Assembly: GCA_934476515.1 (NCBI GenBank) | Contig: CAKSNZ010000005.1 | Location: 1-64,000, forward strand | Direction: 5' to 3' | DNA from: an uncultured Ruminococcus sp. | GTDB lineage: Bacteria > Bacillota > Clostridia > Oscillospirales > Acutalibacteraceae | Length of the DNA stretch: 64,000 bases | Translations under genes and position numbers: made by a program | Shown here: positions 25,585 to 35,485 of the stretch, piece by piece | How the letters are laid out: the number at the start of each line of letters is the position of its first letter | How positions within the stretch are numbered: position 1 is the stretch's first letter | Notes under the pieces: generated by a model | Told to the model about the DNA's origin: nothing | The model's database searches: none | Seen by the model: only the letters and a program-made list of their open reading frames with translations

Positions 25585-26445
25585 ATGAACATTTGTTTAA
25601 AGGTAAATACCGACAAAGGTCATGCAATAAAATGTGCAAAAGAAATTATAACTTTGCTTACCGAATGTGGTGCAACAATTCTTATGAAAAGAGATGCAAA
25701 AGAACATTTTGAGTCTTTTATGGATATTATATACTACAAAAGTGATAATGAATTGTTCGCTAATGCCGATAAGGCAGTAACAGTAGGTGGTGACGGTACA
25801 ATTATCCACAATGCCCGTCATGCAGCAGAAAATAATATTCCGTTAATCGGTGTAAATTGTGGTCATTTAGGTTTTGCAGCAGAAATTGAACCGGAAGAAG
25901 TCAGCGAACTAAAAAGACTTTTAACTGATGACTACACAACAGATGAAAGAATGGTTATTGAAGTTTCTGTTGTAAAAGAAACCAGTACAAAGACTTTCTC
26001 TTGCATTAATGATGCAGTTATTTCAAGAGGTCAGCTTTCAAGAATTATTGATTTAAACCTATATGTTGACGGTGAAAAGGCAACGCATTATAGTGCTGAT
26101 GGTCTAATCTTTGCAACACCAACAGGCAGTACAGCCTATTCACTTTCAGCAGGTGGTCCTGTTGTTGAACCAACAATGAGTTGTGTTGTGCTTACTCCGA
26201 TTTGCCCACATTCACTTGTTGACAGAACAGTTATTTTTAACGGTAATTCTGTACTTTCTGTTTATTCCGAAAGTTACGGTACCAGCGAAAGCTACCTTAC
26301 TATTGACGGACAAATTGTAATACCACTTTCAAGTAGAGATAAAGTAATTATCAAGAAATCACCTTACATATTAAAGATGATTTCATTTAAGAATAAGAAT
26401 TTTTACCGTAGAGTTAGCGAAAAGCTAAAGGAGCGTGATGACTAG
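25585..26445 (+). CDS. nadK: NAD kinase
   Basis: 286 aa. The glycine-rich catalytic motif is in VGGDGTIIHNAR (about residues 67-78) and the second conserved motif in TPTGSTAYSLSAGGP (about 174-188). Phosphorylates NAD to NADP with ATP or polyphosphate in the cytoplasm. AGGTGG is 5 nt before the ATG. Its TAG overlaps the argR GTG start by one base, consistent with the conserved tlyA-nadK-argR-recN order. Confidence 0.96.
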   Translation: MNICLKVNTDKGHAIKCAKEIITLLTECGATILMKRDAKEHFESFMDIIYYKSDNELFANADKAVTVGGDGTIIHNARHAAENNIPLIGVNCGHLGFAAEIEPEEVSELKRLLTDDYTTDERMVIEVSVVKETSTKTFSCINDAVISRGQLSRIIDLNLYVDGEKATHYSADGLIFATPTGSTAYSLSAGGPVVEPTMSCVVLTPICPHSLVDRTVIFNGNSVLSVYSESYGTSESYLTIDGQIVIPLSSRDKVIIKKSPYILKMISFKNKNFYRRVSEKLKERDD

Positions 26446-26891
26446 TGAAATTACGCAGACATGAGGCTATTATTGACCTTGTAAATAACCAAGATATTAA
26501 TACCCAAGAGGAACTTATGGAGAACTTGCAGAAACAAGGTTTCAAGGTTACTCAAGCTACAGTTTCCAGGGATATTAAAGAATTGAGAATTTTCAAAGCA
26601 CTTGGCAAAGACGGTAAGTATCGTTACTCAACAGGTGGCAGAAATGCCCTTGACAAAACAAGTGGTTTTGAAAGCCTATTTGCTTCTTCTGTTGAAGAAG
26701 TGGATAGTGCAGAGAATATTGTAGTTATAAAAACTATGACAGGTATGGCACAAGCCGTTTGTATGTCACTTGACAATATTGATTTTGAAAATATTGTGGG
26801 AACTATTGCAGGTGACGATACAATTTTTGTTTTGTGCAGAAACTTAAAAGCAACGGAAGAAATGCTTAATAAATTCAGAAAATTAATTTAA
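26445..26891 (+). CDS. argR: Arginine repressor ArgR
   Basis: 148 aa. N-terminal winged helix (MKLRRHEAIIDLVNNQDI, with QATVSRDIKELR as recognition helix near residues 36-47) and C-terminal arginine-binding hexamerisation domain containing GTIAGDDTIFVLCR near residue 122. GTG start overlapping the nadK stop. In Clostridia this copy commonly sits before recN; it should regulate arginine biosynthesis and catabolism genes elsewhere. Confidence 0.95.
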   Translation: MKLRRHEAIIDLVNNQDINTQEELMENLQKQGFKVTQATVSRDIKELRIFKALGKDGKYRYSTGGRNALDKTSGFESLFASSVEEVDSAENIVVIKTMTGMAQAVCMSLDNIDFENIVGTIAGDDTIFVLCRNLKATEEMLNKFRKLI

Positions 26892-26906
26892 GGAGAAACT
26901 TTTTCT

Positions 26907-28565
26907 ATGCTCAGCACCCTTTATATAGAAAACATAGCAGTTATAGAAAAAACAAATATAGATTTTACAAAAGGACTAAATGTACTAACCGGTGAAACCG
27001 GTGCAGGTAAAAGTATCATTATTGATTCTATCAATGCAGTAACAGGTCACAGAACAAGTAAGGATATTATCCGAACAGGAAGTGACAGTGCATTTGTTTC
27101 TGCTACTTTTACAAATATTTCTAAGGAAATTAAGGAAAAAGTAATTGACCTTGGTTTTCAAGTGGATGATGATACCTTAATTCTTAGCAGAGAACTTTCT
27201 CTAAACGGCAGAAATACTTGTAGAATCAACGATAGACCTACTACTGTTTCTACATTAAAAGAAATCGGTATTGAGCTTATCAATATTCATGGTCAGCATG
27301 AAAGTTTAGAATTAATGTCACCTGAGTCACATATAAATTATATTGACAATTTTGCAGAACTTTCTTCTGTAATTGATGACTATAATGTTTCTTTTAAAGA
27401 ATTAAAAAAACTAAATAAACTCCTTAAAGAAAATGGTGGAGATGAAAGTCAGCGACTTTATGAAATAGATTTATTGACCTTCCAAGTTGATGAAATCAAC
27501 AATGCATCTTTAACTGTAGGTGAGGAGGAAGAACTCCAAAACGAAAAGAAGTTACTCCAAAATAGCGAGAAAATTCGCCAATATCTGGATAAGTCAAAGT
27601 CAATTTTATCAGGATATAATGGTGGAAATGCTTGTGAAATGGTTGATGAGGCAAGTACAAACCTTATTAAAGCATCAAACTTTCTTGAAGAGGCTGAGGA
27701 TGTCAGTAATCGACTAAGTGACCTTTCATATGCACTACAGGATATTTCAGCAGAAATTTCCGACTTAATAGATGAACTTGAATTTAATCCATCAAGACTG
27801 GAAGAAATTGAAATAAGACTTGATGAAATATATAAATTAAAGCGTAAATATGGCAACTCTATTGAAGAAATTTTAGAGTATGGAGAAAAGGCTCAGAAAA
27901 AACTTACAAAACTTCTAAACTACGATAAAGATATGGCTGAGGCTAAAGAACAGTATGAAAAGCTATATGATATTACTTTAGAAAAAGCTGAGAATTTAAC
28001 TTCTTTGCGTAAAAAAGCAGGTAAGGAATTTTCTCATAGAGTTGAAGAAGAAATGAAATTCCTTGATATGCCAAATGTAAGAATTACAGTTAGCATTGAG
28101 CAAAGTCCACTTTACTCAAAGGGTAAGGATAAAGTAGAAATATTAATTTCGGCAAATCCGGGAGAAACACCAAAACCGGTTTCTAAGATAGCCTCCGGTG
28201 GTGAACTTTCCAGAATGATGTTGGCTATTAAAACTGTTTTATCTGAAAGTGATACAATAGATACTTTAATTTTTGATGAAGTAGATACAGGTATCTCAGG
28301 TAAAGCATCACGAAAAGTAGGACTAAAGCTAAAGGAAGTTTCCAAAAATAGACAGGTTATCTGTGTAACTCATCAGGTGCAGATTGCTTCCCTAGCAGAT
28401 AACCACAATTTAATTAGAAAGAATGTTAAGGGTGACAGAACCTTTACAGATGTTATAACCCTAGATTATAACGGCAGAATTGAGGAACTTGCCAGAATTA
28501 TGGGTGGTATAGAAATAACAGAAAATACAAAGAAATTAGCAGAAGAAATGCTAAATAATAATTGA
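26907..28565 (+). CDS. recN: DNA repair protein RecN
   Basis: 552 aa, SMC-like. Walker A GETGAGKS near residues 29-36, long coiled-coil regions (about 150-210 and 290-370), ABC signature ASGGELSRMMLAIK near 430 and Walker B DTLIFDEVDTGISGKA near 452-467. RecN gathers DNA double-strand ends early in recombinational repair. GGAGAAAC precedes the ATG. No SOS box was recognised in the 15-bp gap after argR. Confidence 0.96.
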   Translation: MLSTLYIENIAVIEKTNIDFTKGLNVLTGETGAGKSIIIDSINAVTGHRTSKDIIRTGSDSAFVSATFTNISKEIKEKVIDLGFQVDDDTLILSRELSLNGRNTCRINDRPTTVSTLKEIGIELINIHGQHESLELMSPESHINYIDNFAELSSVIDDYNVSFKELKKLNKLLKENGGDESQRLYEIDLLTFQVDEINNASLTVGEEEELQNEKKLLQNSEKIRQYLDKSKSILSGYNGGNACEMVDEASTNLIKASNFLEEAEDVSNRLSDLSYALQDISAEISDLIDELEFNPSRLEEIEIRLDEIYKLKRKYGNSIEEILEYGEKAQKKLTKLLNYDKDMAEAKEQYEKLYDITLEKAENLTSLRKKAGKEFSHRVEEEMKFLDMPNVRITVSIEQSPLYSKGKDKVEILISANPGETPKPVSKIASGGELSRMMLAIKTVLSESDTIDTLIFDEVDTGISGKASRKVGLKLKEVSKNRQVICVTHQVQIASLADNHNLIRKNVKGDRTFTDVITLDYNGRIEELARIMGGIEITENTKKLAEEMLNNN

Positions 28566-28572
28566 GGTAATT

Positions 28573-30621
28573 ATGAAAGTTTGGTCAGTTGCAAAAGTGA
28601 ATAAAGAAAGGGCAATAGCTATGGCTAATAGGCTAGAAATCCCACCACTTCTTGCAATGATGCTGGATATTCGTGGAATTACCAAGGAAGAAGATGTTAT
28701 TAATTTTCTTCAGGAGAATAAAGATTTTTCTGATCCATTCCTTATGAAAGATATGGACAAAGCTGTTGAAAGAATAACTACAGCAGTAGAAAATGGTGAG
28801 AAAATTTGTGTCTATGGTGATTATGATGCTGATGGTGTAACAAGTACTTCACTACTTTATAGTTACCTTAGGGATAGCTTAGGTGCTGATGTAATGTTCT
28901 ATATTCCTACTCGTACAGGAGAGGGATACGGAATGAATAAGGGTGCAGTTGATAAGATTCATTCTTTAGGTGTTACCCTTATTATTACAGTTGATAACGG
29001 TATCTCAGCAAGAGAAGAAATTGACTATGCAAATTCTTTAGGCATAGATATAGTAATAACCGACCACCATATGCCTTCAGGTGCAATTCCAAAGGCAGTA
29101 GCAGTAGTTAATGCCCACCAAAAGGATGACAAAAGTCCATTTAAGGACTTTTCAGGTGTTGGTGTAGCCTTTAAACTTGTAATGGCTATTGAGGGTGAAT
29201 ATGCCGATGTTGATAGCTTACTTGAAAATTTTAGCGACATAGCAACCTTAGGTACAATAGGTGATATTGTTCCTTTAGTTGGTGAAAATCGTACTTTAGT
29301 TAAGAACGGTTTAAGACATATTCAAAATAGCGACAGAATAGGCATTAATGCTATGAAACAAGAGTCAGGCATTGCAGAGAAAGAAATAAATTCAAGTAAT
29401 GTTGCATTTACTTTAGTTCCTAGGATAAATGCAGGTGGAAGGCTTGGCTCATCAGAAAAAAGTGTAAACCTACTTTTAACAGAAGATGAAGATGAGGCAG
29501 TTACCATTGCCGATAAATTGGGAATGGATAACAGAGAAAGACAAAGTATAGAGAAAGAAATTCTTGCTTCAATTGATGAAGAAGTAAGGAGAACTCCCAA
29601 CATTGTAAATGACAAAATTTTAGTTTTTGCCGGAAAAGGTTGGCACCAAGGTGTTGTTGGTATAGCAGCTTCTAGAATAAAAGATATTTATGACAAACCA
29701 ACAATTATTATCGGTATTGATGATGATGGTGTAGCAAGAGGCAGTGGCAGAAGTGTAGAGGGCTTTTCCCTATGTGATGCAGTTTTTGCCTGTAGTGAGT
29801 ACCTTACTCATTATGGTGGCCACCCTATGGCAGTAGGTATCAGCTTAGAAAAAGAAAAAATCAATGATTTTAGAAAAGCTATTAATGCCTATTGCAAAGA
29901 TATAAAAATGCCTTATAATATATTACATATAGATTGTAAGCTAAATCCTAATCAGCTTGATTTGTCAATACTTGATTGTTTAAGCTATATTGAGCCTTGT
30001 GGTGCAAGTAACCCTTCACCGATTTTCGGTTTATATAATATGACCGTTATTGCAACCAAAGAAATTGGTAACGGCAATCATATGCGTATTACTCTTTCCA
30101 GGGGACAAGGACAAGTACCTGTATATGCAGTGTATTTTAATCACAATTTTCAATCTTGTTCATATAGAAACGGTGATATAGTTGATGTGGCAGTAAGCCT
30201 TGACAGAAACATATATAACGGTCAAGAAAATTTAAGTGTTATTATTAAGGATATTAAGTATAGCCAAAGCAACAATGAAGAACTTATTGATAGCGAAAGA
30301 ATTTTTGATAAATTTGCTAAAAGGTATAGACTTACTAAAAATGAAGTAATGTCAATTCTTCCAACAAGAAATGACTTTGCCTATGTATATAGATTTTTAA
30401 AACAGAATAAAGGCTTTATCTATGGTGAATATGCTCTAGTTAATGCCCTAAATTACAAGATTTCTATGGGTAAACTTATTGTTATTCTTTATTCAATGAA
30501 GGAACTTGGCTTAATAAATTGGCAACAAGGACTTTACCAAAGTATCATTGAAATGAAAGAAAGTGGCAAGGTAAACCTAGAAGATTCTGTTTTTATCAAA
30601 AAACTTAAGGAGGGAATATAA
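28573..30621 (+). CDS. recJ: Single-stranded-DNA-specific exonuclease RecJ
   Basis: 682 aa. DHH phosphoesterase core: VYGDYDADGVTSTSLLY (about residues 79-95), ITDHHMPSG (about 158-166), and DHHA1 motif GGHPMAVG near 416-423, followed by an OB-type domain and a C-terminal extension from about 560 as in Firmicute RecJ. 5'-3' ssDNA exonuclease of recombination and mismatch repair. TTGAGG precedes the ATG 8 nt after recN. Intermediate in size between E. coli (577 aa) and B. subtilis (786 aa) forms. Confidence 0.95.
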   Translation: MKVWSVAKVNKERAIAMANRLEIPPLLAMMLDIRGITKEEDVINFLQENKDFSDPFLMKDMDKAVERITTAVENGEKICVYGDYDADGVTSTSLLYSYLRDSLGADVMFYIPTRTGEGYGMNKGAVDKIHSLGVTLIITVDNGISAREEIDYANSLGIDIVITDHHMPSGAIPKAVAVVNAHQKDDKSPFKDFSGVGVAFKLVMAIEGEYADVDSLLENFSDIATLGTIGDIVPLVGENRTLVKNGLRHIQNSDRIGINAMKQESGIAEKEINSSNVAFTLVPRINAGGRLGSSEKSVNLLLTEDEDEAVTIADKLGMDNRERQSIEKEILASIDEEVRRTPNIVNDKILVFAGKGWHQGVVGIAASRIKDIYDKPTIIIGIDDDGVARGSGRSVEGFSLCDAVFACSEYLTHYGGHPMAVGISLEKEKINDFRKAINAYCKDIKMPYNILHIDCKLNPNQLDLSILDCLSYIEPCGASNPSPIFGLYNMTVIATKEIGNGNHMRITLSRGQGQVPVYAVYFNHNFQSCSYRNGDIVDVAVSLDRNIYNGQENLSVIIKDIKYSQSNNEELIDSERIFDKFAKRYRLTKNEVMSILPTRNDFAYVYRFLKQNKGFIYGEYALVNALNYKISMGKLIVILYSMKELGLINWQQGLYQSIIEMKESGKVNLEDSVFIKKLKEGI

Positions 30622-32814
30622 ATGGTTGAACATTATCCAAATTATCAGGACTTTAATGACTTAGTTGAACTTATCAATAATAGTGAAAATGACTTTGATT
30701 TACAGTTAGTTCAAAAGGCATACTTATTGGCTCGTTCAGCTCATAAAGACCAAAGGAGAGTTTCCGGTATACCATATATTCTTCATCCAACATCAGTTGC
30801 TTGTATTTTGGTTCAGATGGGTATGGATACAGAGTCTGTTGTAGCTGCTTTGCTACATGATGTTGTAGAAGATACCGATGTTGAACTTGACGAAATAAAG
30901 AAGAAGTTTGGTGAAACAGTAGCAGAAATTGTTGATGGTGTAACTAAACTTTCCAAGATTACATATTCTAATCGTGAGGAACGACAGGCTGAGAACTTGC
31001 GTAAAATGCTAATAGCTATGAGTAACGATATTAGAGTTATTATCGTAAAATTAGCCGATAGACTTCATAACTTGCGTACTATTGATGTTATGAGACCTCA
31101 GAAACAAAGGGATAAAGCCCTAGAAGTTATGGAGGTTTTTGCTCCGATTGCTCACCGTTTAGGTATGAAAGCAATGAAAGAACAACTGGAAGATATTTCT
31201 ATCAGAATTCTTGACCCTGTAGGTTATGAAGAAATTGAAAACGACCTACAACTAAAGAAAGAAGAAAGAGATAAATTCATAGAAAAAATTAAACATGAAA
31301 TTACCGAAAGAATAGGTGATACTGTTAAGCATATTTATGTTACAGGTAGAGTAAAGTCTATTAACTCAATCTACCGTAAAACCTTTATGAAAGGTAAAAC
31401 AATGGACGAAATCTATGATGTATTTGCAGTTAGAGTTATTGTAGATTCTGTCCTTGATTGTTACAATGTTCTTGGTGTTGTACACGATATTTATCAGCCT
31501 TTGCCTAATAGATTTAAGGACTATATCAGTACACCAAAGAAGAATATGTATCAGTCACTTCACACTACTGTTATCGGTAAAGACGGTGTGCCTTTTGAAG
31601 TACAAATCCGTACTTGGGAAATGCACTATGCTGCTGAATATGGTATTGCTGCTCACTGGAAGTATAAGCTGGGCTTAGGTCCCGGTAAAAGTGACAAAAA
31701 GGCTATGCAAGAACAAATTGAGTCTTTGCGTAGAACTATCGAAAATCAAATTCAGTCAGAAGATGCAACAGATATTATTAAGAATATCAAGAATGACCTT
31801 AGCCAAGATGAAGTATTTGTATTTACTCCAAAGGGTGACTTAATGAACCTACCTAACGGCTCTACTGTTATTGACTTAGCATATGCAATTCATACAGAAG
31901 TTGGTAACAGAATGATTGGTGCTAAGGTTGACAGAAGGATTGTACCTATTGACTATAAGTTAAAGAATGGCGAAATTGTTGAGATTATCACCCAAAAGGA
32001 AGGTTCAGGACCTAAGAGAGATTGGCTGAATATTGTCAAAACTTCTGAAGCCAGAACTAAGATTAGACAGTGGTTTAAGCGTGAAAAGCGTGATGAAAAT
32101 ATTGTTGAGGGTAAGTCTATGCTTGAGTCAGAACTTAAGAAGTCCGGACTTTACTTTAACGATAGTGATGTGGAAGATATTTTCCCTAAAATTTATTCTA
32201 AGCAACATTGTAATAACCTAGAAGATTTCTATGCTGCCATTGGTTATGGTGGTATTCAAATCTGGAAGATTATGCCTAGAATTAAGGAAGAATATCAGAA
32301 GAAGTACGAAAAGAAAGTTGAAGAATTTGTCCCACCTAAAGAAATTCCAAAACCAAGAAAAGCATCTTCAGGTGTTATAATTCAGGGTATGGACGATTGT
32401 TTGATTAAGTTTTCTAAGTGTTGTAACCCACTACCGGGGGACGATATTATCGGTTTCATAACCAGAGGTTACGGTGTTTCTATCCACAAAAAGGAATGTA
32501 CAAATGTTCCTAAAGATATAGAACACTGTGCTGAACCGGAAAGATGGGTAAAAGCAACTTGGATTGATAATGTGGAAGATAGCTACCGTAGTACACTTGA
32601 AATAGTTGCTACTGACCGTACAGGCCTACTTGCTGATGTTACTATTAAGCTATCACAAATGCATATTTTCATTCGTAACTTAACTTCAAGAGAAGCCAAA
32701 AACGGCAATGCAGTTGTAATTGCCACAATAGATACAAACGGTATTGACCACCTAAAGGGTGTTATGACCCATTTAGGTAGTATTAACGGTATAATTTCCG
32801 TAACAAGAATATAG
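30622..32814 (+). CDS. relA: Bifunctional (p)ppGpp synthetase/hydrolase RelA/SpoT (Rel)
   Basis: 730 aa. Hydrolase HD domain with YILHPTSVACIL (about residues 51-62) and ALLHDVVEDTD (about 77-87); synthetase domain with RVKSINSIYRK (about 245-255) and RFKDYISTPK (about 300); TGS domain near 393-455 (FVFTPKGDLMNLP); zinc-finger/RIS region with CLIKFSKCCNPLPGDD near 593; C-terminal ACT domain from about 655. Long Rel makes and degrades ppGpp in the stringent response. AAGGAGGG precedes the ATG, which directly abuts the recJ stop. Confidence 0.97.
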   Translation: MVEHYPNYQDFNDLVELINNSENDFDLQLVQKAYLLARSAHKDQRRVSGIPYILHPTSVACILVQMGMDTESVVAALLHDVVEDTDVELDEIKKKFGETVAEIVDGVTKLSKITYSNREERQAENLRKMLIAMSNDIRVIIVKLADRLHNLRTIDVMRPQKQRDKALEVMEVFAPIAHRLGMKAMKEQLEDISIRILDPVGYEEIENDLQLKKEERDKFIEKIKHEITERIGDTVKHIYVTGRVKSINSIYRKTFMKGKTMDEIYDVFAVRVIVDSVLDCYNVLGVVHDIYQPLPNRFKDYISTPKKNMYQSLHTTVIGKDGVPFEVQIRTWEMHYAAEYGIAAHWKYKLGLGPGKSDKKAMQEQIESLRRTIENQIQSEDATDIIKNIKNDLSQDEVFVFTPKGDLMNLPNGSTVIDLAYAIHTEVGNRMIGAKVDRRIVPIDYKLKNGEIVEIITQKEGSGPKRDWLNIVKTSEARTKIRQWFKREKRDENIVEGKSMLESELKKSGLYFNDSDVEDIFPKIYSKQHCNNLEDFYAAIGYGGIQIWKIMPRIKEEYQKKYEKKVEEFVPPKEIPKPRKASSGVIIQGMDDCLIKFSKCCNPLPGDDIIGFITRGYGVSIHKKECTNVPKDIEHCAEPERWVKATWIDNVEDSYRSTLEIVATDRTGLLADVTIKLSQMHIFIRNLTSREAKNGNAVVIATIDTNGIDHLKGVMTHLGSINGIISVTRI

Positions 32815-32829
32815 GAGAATAGAATTTTT

Positions 32830-33285
32830 ATGAGAGCAGTATTACAGAGAGTAAAGGATGCAAGTGTTACAATAGACGGTGAAGTAAAAGGAAAGTGCAG
32901 TAACGGTTTCCTAATTTTACTTGGTGTTAAAGCAGGTGACAGTGAGAAAGAGGCTGATTTTCTGGCAAAGAAAATCGCTAACCTTAGAGTCTTTACTGAT
33001 GAAAATGACAAGATGAATCTTTCTTTACTTGATATTAATGGTGAAACATTGGTAATCTCAAACTTTACTTTATATGCAGATTGCTCCCATGGTCGCAGAC
33101 CGAATTTCCTTAATGCAGAAAAGCCTGACAAAGCAAATGCACTTTATGAGTATTTTTGTGATAAGCTGCATACAGAGGGTATCTCTGTTGTAGAAAAAGG
33201 TGAATTTGGTGCTGATATGAAAGTTAGTCTTTTAAATGACGGACCTGTTACAATAATTTTAGATACAGAGGAAATAATGAAATGA
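32830..33285 (+). CDS. dtd: D-aminoacyl-tRNA deacylase
   Basis: 151 aa. MRAVLQRVKDASVTIDGE at the N-terminus, SNFTLYADCSHGRRPNF near residues 77-93 and the Gly-cisPro motif NDGPVTIILDT near 137 identify DTD, which removes D-amino acids mischarged on tRNA. The SQFTL motif found in many homologues is SNFTL here. The order relA-dtd is conserved in Firmicutes. Overlaps the next gene by 4 nt. Confidence 0.96.
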   Translation: MRAVLQRVKDASVTIDGEVKGKCSNGFLILLGVKAGDSEKEADFLAKKIANLRVFTDENDKMNLSLLDINGETLVISNFTLYADCSHGRRPNFLNAEKPDKANALYEYFCDKLHTEGISVVEKGEFGADMKVSLLNDGPVTIILDTEEIMK

Positions 33286-33926
33286 TAGAATTAAAGCAGT
33301 ATGTAGTTAGTATAATGGGTACAAATTCTTTTCTTCTTATGGATAAAGATACAAAGGCTCTTGCCTTAGTTGACCCGGGAGAATTTTCTGAGGAAATTTT
33401 AAATGATATACATTCTTTAGGTGATAATTTGCAGATGATTTTGCTTACTCACGGTCATTTTGACCATATCGGTGGTGTAGCAAGTTTCCTAAGATTGTTT
33501 CCAAATGCCAAGGTGTATGTTGGTGAAAAAGATGTTGAATGTATCAATGATGATAAACTGAACCTTAGTGCAAAAATGGGAAGAACCGTAGTGGAAAAAT
33601 TCCCTACAATCCCACTAAAGGATAATGAGAAAATTTCTTTAGGCAATACTAAAATCAAGTTTATTGAAACTCCAGGTCATACAGAGGGTAGTGGTTGTTA
33701 CATCTTTGATGACAAAATTCTTTCAGGTGATACAGTATTTTGTGAATCATGTGGCAGAACTGATTTTCCAAACGGTTCATCAGCAAAGATGATAAAAAGC
33801 CTTAGAAAAATTGCAGAAATAGAGGGTGAATACACAATTTATCCGGGTCACGAAATGAATACAACACTTTCTCACGAGAAGAAATACAACCCTTATATGA
33901 TGAGTAACTATGAAGATATATATTAA
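33282..33926 (+). CDS. MBL-fold metal-dependent hydrolase (glyoxalase II-like)
   Basis: 214 aa. Metal-ligand motif THGHFDHIGG near residues 55-64, further ligands in ETPGHTEGSGCY near 128 and YPGHEMNTT near 186. It belongs to the YqgX/GloB-like group of small metallo-beta-lactamase-fold hydrolases, usually thioester hydrolases; the natural substrate is not known. ATG overlaps the dtd stop (ATGA) and the 3' end overlaps hemZ by 17 nt. Confidence 0.9.
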   Translation: MIELKQYVVSIMGTNSFLLMDKDTKALALVDPGEFSEEILNDIHSLGDNLQMILLTHGHFDHIGGVASFLRLFPNAKVYVGEKDVECINDDKLNLSAKMGRTVVEKFPTIPLKDNEKISLGNTKIKFIETPGHTEGSGCYIFDDKILSGDTVFCESCGRTDFPNGSSAKMIKSLRKIAEIEGEYTIYPGHEMNTTLSHEKKYNPYMMSNYEDIY

Positions 33927-35367
33927 GAACCACCCTTTTCATTATGAAATTGAGAATATCACAAGATTATTCTTTCCATATGAAAAGTTACAGGTAGTAA
34001 AATTTGATGGTAATGAAATAACTGAATATGAAAGTCCATATATTTTAACAGAAATTAATGATGAAATTTCTGTTACAGTAAATTTTAAGAACTTTCAGAA
34101 AAGTGAAATAACTACAAAAACAGAAGATGAAAAAGAGAATGAAAGATTAATTTCAAGTGTTCTTTATAATCTTCTCACAGAATATACAGGTATCAAAATG
34201 CCTTGGGGTATGATTACAGGTATTAGACCGGTAAAGTATTTCAGAAATTTAAAGGAAGATTATTCAGAAGAATATGCAGAGAAATATTTCAAAAATTCTT
34301 ACTTTGTAAGTGATGAAAAGATTAACCTTGCAAAAATTACCGAAAAGTATGAAAAAGATATTATTAATTCTTCTAAAGAAAATTCATTTTCCCTTTATGT
34401 TTCAATTCCTTTTTGTCCTTCAAGATGCAGTTACTGTAGCTTTGTTTCTCAATCAGTTGCAAGAACAAAACATTTAATAGAACCTTATGTTGATTTACTT
34501 TGTAAAGAAATTGAATATACCGGTAATATAGCAAAGGAAAATAATTTGCACCTGGAAACTGTGTATATCGGTGGTGGTACACCAACAACACTTAACCCTA
34601 ATCAGTTGGAAAAAATGATAAAGACAATTAACAGTTCCTTTAATATGGAAACCTGTAGAGAATTTACTGTTGAAGCCGGAAGACCTGACACCATTACAAC
34701 AGATAAACTAAAGGTTCTAAAAGATAATGGTGTTACAAGAATCAGTATCAACCCTCAAACATTAAACGATAGTGTACTTGAAAAGATAGGCAGAAAGCAT
34801 ACTGCTCAAAATGCACTTGAAATGTTTGATTTGGCAAGAACTTATGATTTTAACTGCACAAATGCTGACTTAATAGCAGGACTTCCTACTGATACAGTGG
34901 AAAGTTTTGCACATTCCCTTGATATGCTGGTGGAAAAAAATCTAGAAAATATTACAGTCCATACCTTGTCAATTAAGCGTTCAGCCGATTATACAGAACA
35001 AGGTCTAACCACCAACAAGGAAGATGCTGAAAGAACAGGCAAAATGCTACAATATGCAGAAGAAACCTTGTTTAACAAGGGTTATGTCCCTTATTATCTG
35101 TATCGTCAAAGCAGAATGGTAGGCAATTTTGAAAATGTAGGTTGGTCAAAGGTCGGTAAAGAAGGACTTTACAATGTTTTCATTATGGATGAAACCCATT
35201 CAATTTTAGCTTGTGGTGCAGGTGGTGCAACAAAGCTAAAAAATCATCAAACAAACTGCTTAACAAGAATTTTTAACTACAAATTCCCATATGAGTATAT
35301 TGACCACTTTGATGAAATCCTTAATCGTAAGGATAAAGTAAATAAATTTTTCAAAGAATTGAAATAA
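33910..35367 (+). CDS. hemZ: Radical SAM coproporphyrinogen dehydrogenase-like protein HemZ
   Basis: 485 aa. A unique N-terminal domain (residues 1-155) precedes the radical SAM core with CPSRCSYCSF near residues 168-177 holding the 4Fe-4S cluster, and YIGGGTPTTLNP near 219. HemZ is an oxygen-independent coproporphyrinogen III dehydrogenase homologue; in Clostridia without a full haem pathway its substrate is uncertain. No other haem gene is seen here. Start ATG lies inside the upstream gene. Ends the long block that starts at hprK; a promoter follows at once. Confidence 0.9.
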   Translation: MKIYIKNHPFHYEIENITRLFFPYEKLQVVKFDGNEITEYESPYILTEINDEISVTVNFKNFQKSEITTKTEDEKENERLISSVLYNLLTEYTGIKMPWGMITGIRPVKYFRNLKEDYSEEYAEKYFKNSYFVSDEKINLAKITEKYEKDIINSSKENSFSLYVSIPFCPSRCSYCSFVSQSVARTKHLIEPYVDLLCKEIEYTGNIAKENNLHLETVYIGGGTPTTLNPNQLEKMIKTINSSFNMETCREFTVEAGRPDTITTDKLKVLKDNGVTRISINPQTLNDSVLEKIGRKHTAQNALEMFDLARTYDFNCTNADLIAGLPTDTVESFAHSLDMLVEKNLENITVHTLSIKRSADYTEQGLTTNKEDAERTGKMLQYAEETLFNKGYVPYYLYRQSRMVGNFENVGWSKVGKEGLYNVFIMDETHSILACGAGGATKLKNHQTNCLTRIFNYKFPYEYIDHFDEILNRKDKVNKFFKELK

Positions 35368-35370
35368 AGG

Positions 35371-35399
35371 TTGAATATTTTACCTAATGATGATATAAT
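35371..35399 (+). promoter_or_regulatory. Sigma-A promoter of the zinc-ribbon gene
   Basis: TTGAAT (35371-35376), 17-nt spacer, consensus TATAAT (35394-35399). It starts 3 nt after the hemZ stop and lies 86 nt before the next ATG. Confidence 0.72.
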
Positions 35400-35485
35400 T
35401 TAGGCAATATATGACAAGTGCATTTTTATTTTAATGCACAATTTTGTCAAATTTTCGGTTTATTATATGAAAGGAGTATCCGGTT

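Noticed and set aside
32583-33131. 182-codon reverse-strand frame opposite relA and dtd
   Set aside because: Shadow of two well-supported genes, with no ribosome site.
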